Of a stretch of 64,000 nt of DNA, positions 63,209 through 64,000 are shown piece by piece. This stretch comes from Kitasatospora sp. NBC_00374 (lineage in GTDB: Bacteria; Actinomycetota; Actinomycetes; Streptomycetales; Streptomycetaceae). The position numbers and the translations under genes are program-made. The stretch is taken from NCBI RefSeq assembly GCF_041434935.1, contig NZ_CP107964.1:1302001-1366000 (forward strand), read 5' to 3'. Positions within the stretch are counted from its first letter, which is position 1. Every line of letters starts with the position of its first letter. The notes beneath the pieces are model-generated. The model was not told the DNA's origin, did no database searches, and worked only from the letters and a program-made list of their open reading frames with translations.

Positions 63209-64000
63209 GTGCACACCCCCCTCGCCGTGCTGTTCGCCCTGCTCACCACGGGCAGCAACGCGCTCGCCACGGTGCTGCAGCGCAAGGCCGCACAGCGGGT
63301 GCCGATGCGCGGCCGGCTCGGGCGCGGCCTGATGGCCGGGCTGGTGCGCCAGCGGGTCTGGCTCGGCGGCATGGCGGCGGTGGGCGCGGCGGCCTGCCTC
63401 CAGGCGCTGGCGCTGGCGAACGGGCCACTGTCGGTGGTGCAGCCGGTCTTCGTCCTCGAACTGCCCTTCGCCCTGCTGCTCGCCGCGGCGATCCTGCACC
63501 GCCGGCTCCCGCCGGACGTGTGGAAGGCGGCGGGGTTCGTCACGGTCGGCCTGGGGGTGGCCCTCTTCGCGGCCGCCCCCACCCCCGGGGGGACCGAGGC
63601 GCCGATGACGCGGTGGCTGGTGGCGCTCGCGTGCTGTCTCGGCGCGGCGGCGGCGCTCACCGCCACCGCCGTGCGGCGCCGACCCGGGGCCGCCCGGGCG
63701 GCCTGCCTGGCCCTGGCCGCGGCGCTCTGTTACGCACTGACGGCGGCGCTGCTGAAGTCGGCGGCCCAGACGTGGCAGTCCGACGGGATCGCGGGGTTCT
63801 TCTCGGTCTGGCAGACGTACGGCTTCGCGGTGGTCGGCGTCGTTGCCCTGTTCCTGCTGGAGAACGCGCTCCAGTCGGGGCCGCTGACGTTCTCCCAGCC
63901 CGCCCTCACGCTGGGCGACGCCTGCACGAGCGTGGCGCTCGGGGTGGCCCTGTTCGGGGAGCGGCTGCGGGGCGGGTGGTGGCTGGTGCCGGAGATCGGC
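63209..64000 (+). CDS. DMT-type (drug/metabolite) transporter, partial
   Basis: The frame is open from the GTG at 63209 (AGGAGG five bases upstream) to the end of the window, 264 codons, and is truncated at its C-terminus by the window edge. The protein has repeated membrane helices: LAVLFALLTTGSNALATVL, AAVGAAACLQALALANGPL, VVQPVFVLELPFALLLAAA and a matching second half (ALQSGPLTFSQPALTLGDA). The EamA-like or NIPA-like inverted repeat is clear. Substrate unknown. Confidence 0.85.
   Translation, partial: MHTPLAVLFALLTTGSNALATVLQRKAAQRVPMRGRLGRGLMAGLVRQRVWLGGMAAVGAAACLQALALANGPLSVVQPVFVLELPFALLLAAAILHRRLPPDVWKAAGFVTVGLGVALFAAAPTPGGTEAPMTRWLVALACCLGAAAALTATAVRRRPGAARAACLALAAALCYALTAALLKSAAQTWQSDGIAGFFSVWQTYGFAVVGVVALFLLENALQSGPLTFSQPALTLGDACTSVALGVALFGERLRGGWWLVPEIG

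Overview
The window is chromosomal DNA of a high-GC actinomycete, almost certainly Streptomycetaceae (Streptomyces or Kitasatospora). The evidence is very strong GC bias at third codon positions, many GTG starts, Tat/Sec-exported enzymes, MurT-GatD, a group III ATP phosphofructokinase, ECF42 sigma/DGPF, SPFH, HelR-type HelD and CtaG families, and a 6-gene urease operon in the order ureABCFGD. No rRNA, tRNA, CRISPR array or intact insertion sequence is visible.

Layout. 1-3.8 kb: a decayed integrase remnant, a FrnE-type DsbA oxidoreductase with unusual ATA codons, a frameshifted DJ-1/PfpI gene, a TetR regulator and a small unknown protein. 4-12.4 kb: a large secreted beta-helix glycosidase (GH87-like) with two discoidin domains, DUF1918, DedA, a PIG-L deacetylase, an F420/NADP reductase-like protein, a DNRLRE-domain remnant, glmS and a small conserved protein. 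12.5-26.7 kb: asnB, a secreted HELGH/Cys-His protein, a PLP decarboxylase, a membrane ACT-GNAT fusion, murT-gatD (lipid II amidation), pfkA, a secreted M28 peptidase, a Tat-exported NlpC/P60-like protein and D-lactate dehydrogenase. 26.8-31.5 kb: a HelD/HelR RNA-polymerase-associated helicase with a rifamycin-associated element (RAE) upstream, two small peptidoglycan-binding proteins without signal peptides, and uppP. 31.6-36.7 kb: aldo/keto reductase, ctaG, a hypothetical protein, a truncated P-loop gene and an ECF42 sigma/DGPF pair. 37-40.4 kb: a three-gene block of secreted proteins (CinY-like, trypsin-like protease, unknown) and an MFS stub. 40.4-47.9 kb: the urease operon, a divergent TetR/siderophore-interacting-protein pair with a paired operator, and a HEAT-repeat protein. 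48.6-51 kb: tandem paralogues of a family I do not recognise, the first with a one-base frame break. 51.2-64 kb: a PadR/membrane-protein pair, a DUF5937-like ArsR regulator with a divergent MFS exporter, nitrilase, signal peptidase I, GDPD, a ferritin-like protein, a PAS-GAF-PP2C phosphatase, a small acidic protein, a ribbon-helix-helix/SPFH pair and a partial DMT transporter.

How they fit together. Cell-wall genes recur: glmS makes the amino sugar precursor, murT-gatD amidates lipid II, uppP recycles the undecaprenyl carrier, and LysM, PG-binding and NlpC-like proteins bind or cut wall. Nitrogen genes are urease, asnB, glmS and a nitrilase. The most interesting items are the tandem unknown paralogues (48600-50996), the RAE-linked helR whose RAE also contains a good outward promoter, the secreted CinY-like/protease/unknown block, the HELGH Cys-His protein and the ACT-GNAT fusion. 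Several genes are visibly decaying (integrase, DNRLRE, DJ-1, P-loop ATPase, MFS), mostly near region boundaries. All assignments are from reading the sequence; no database search was possible.
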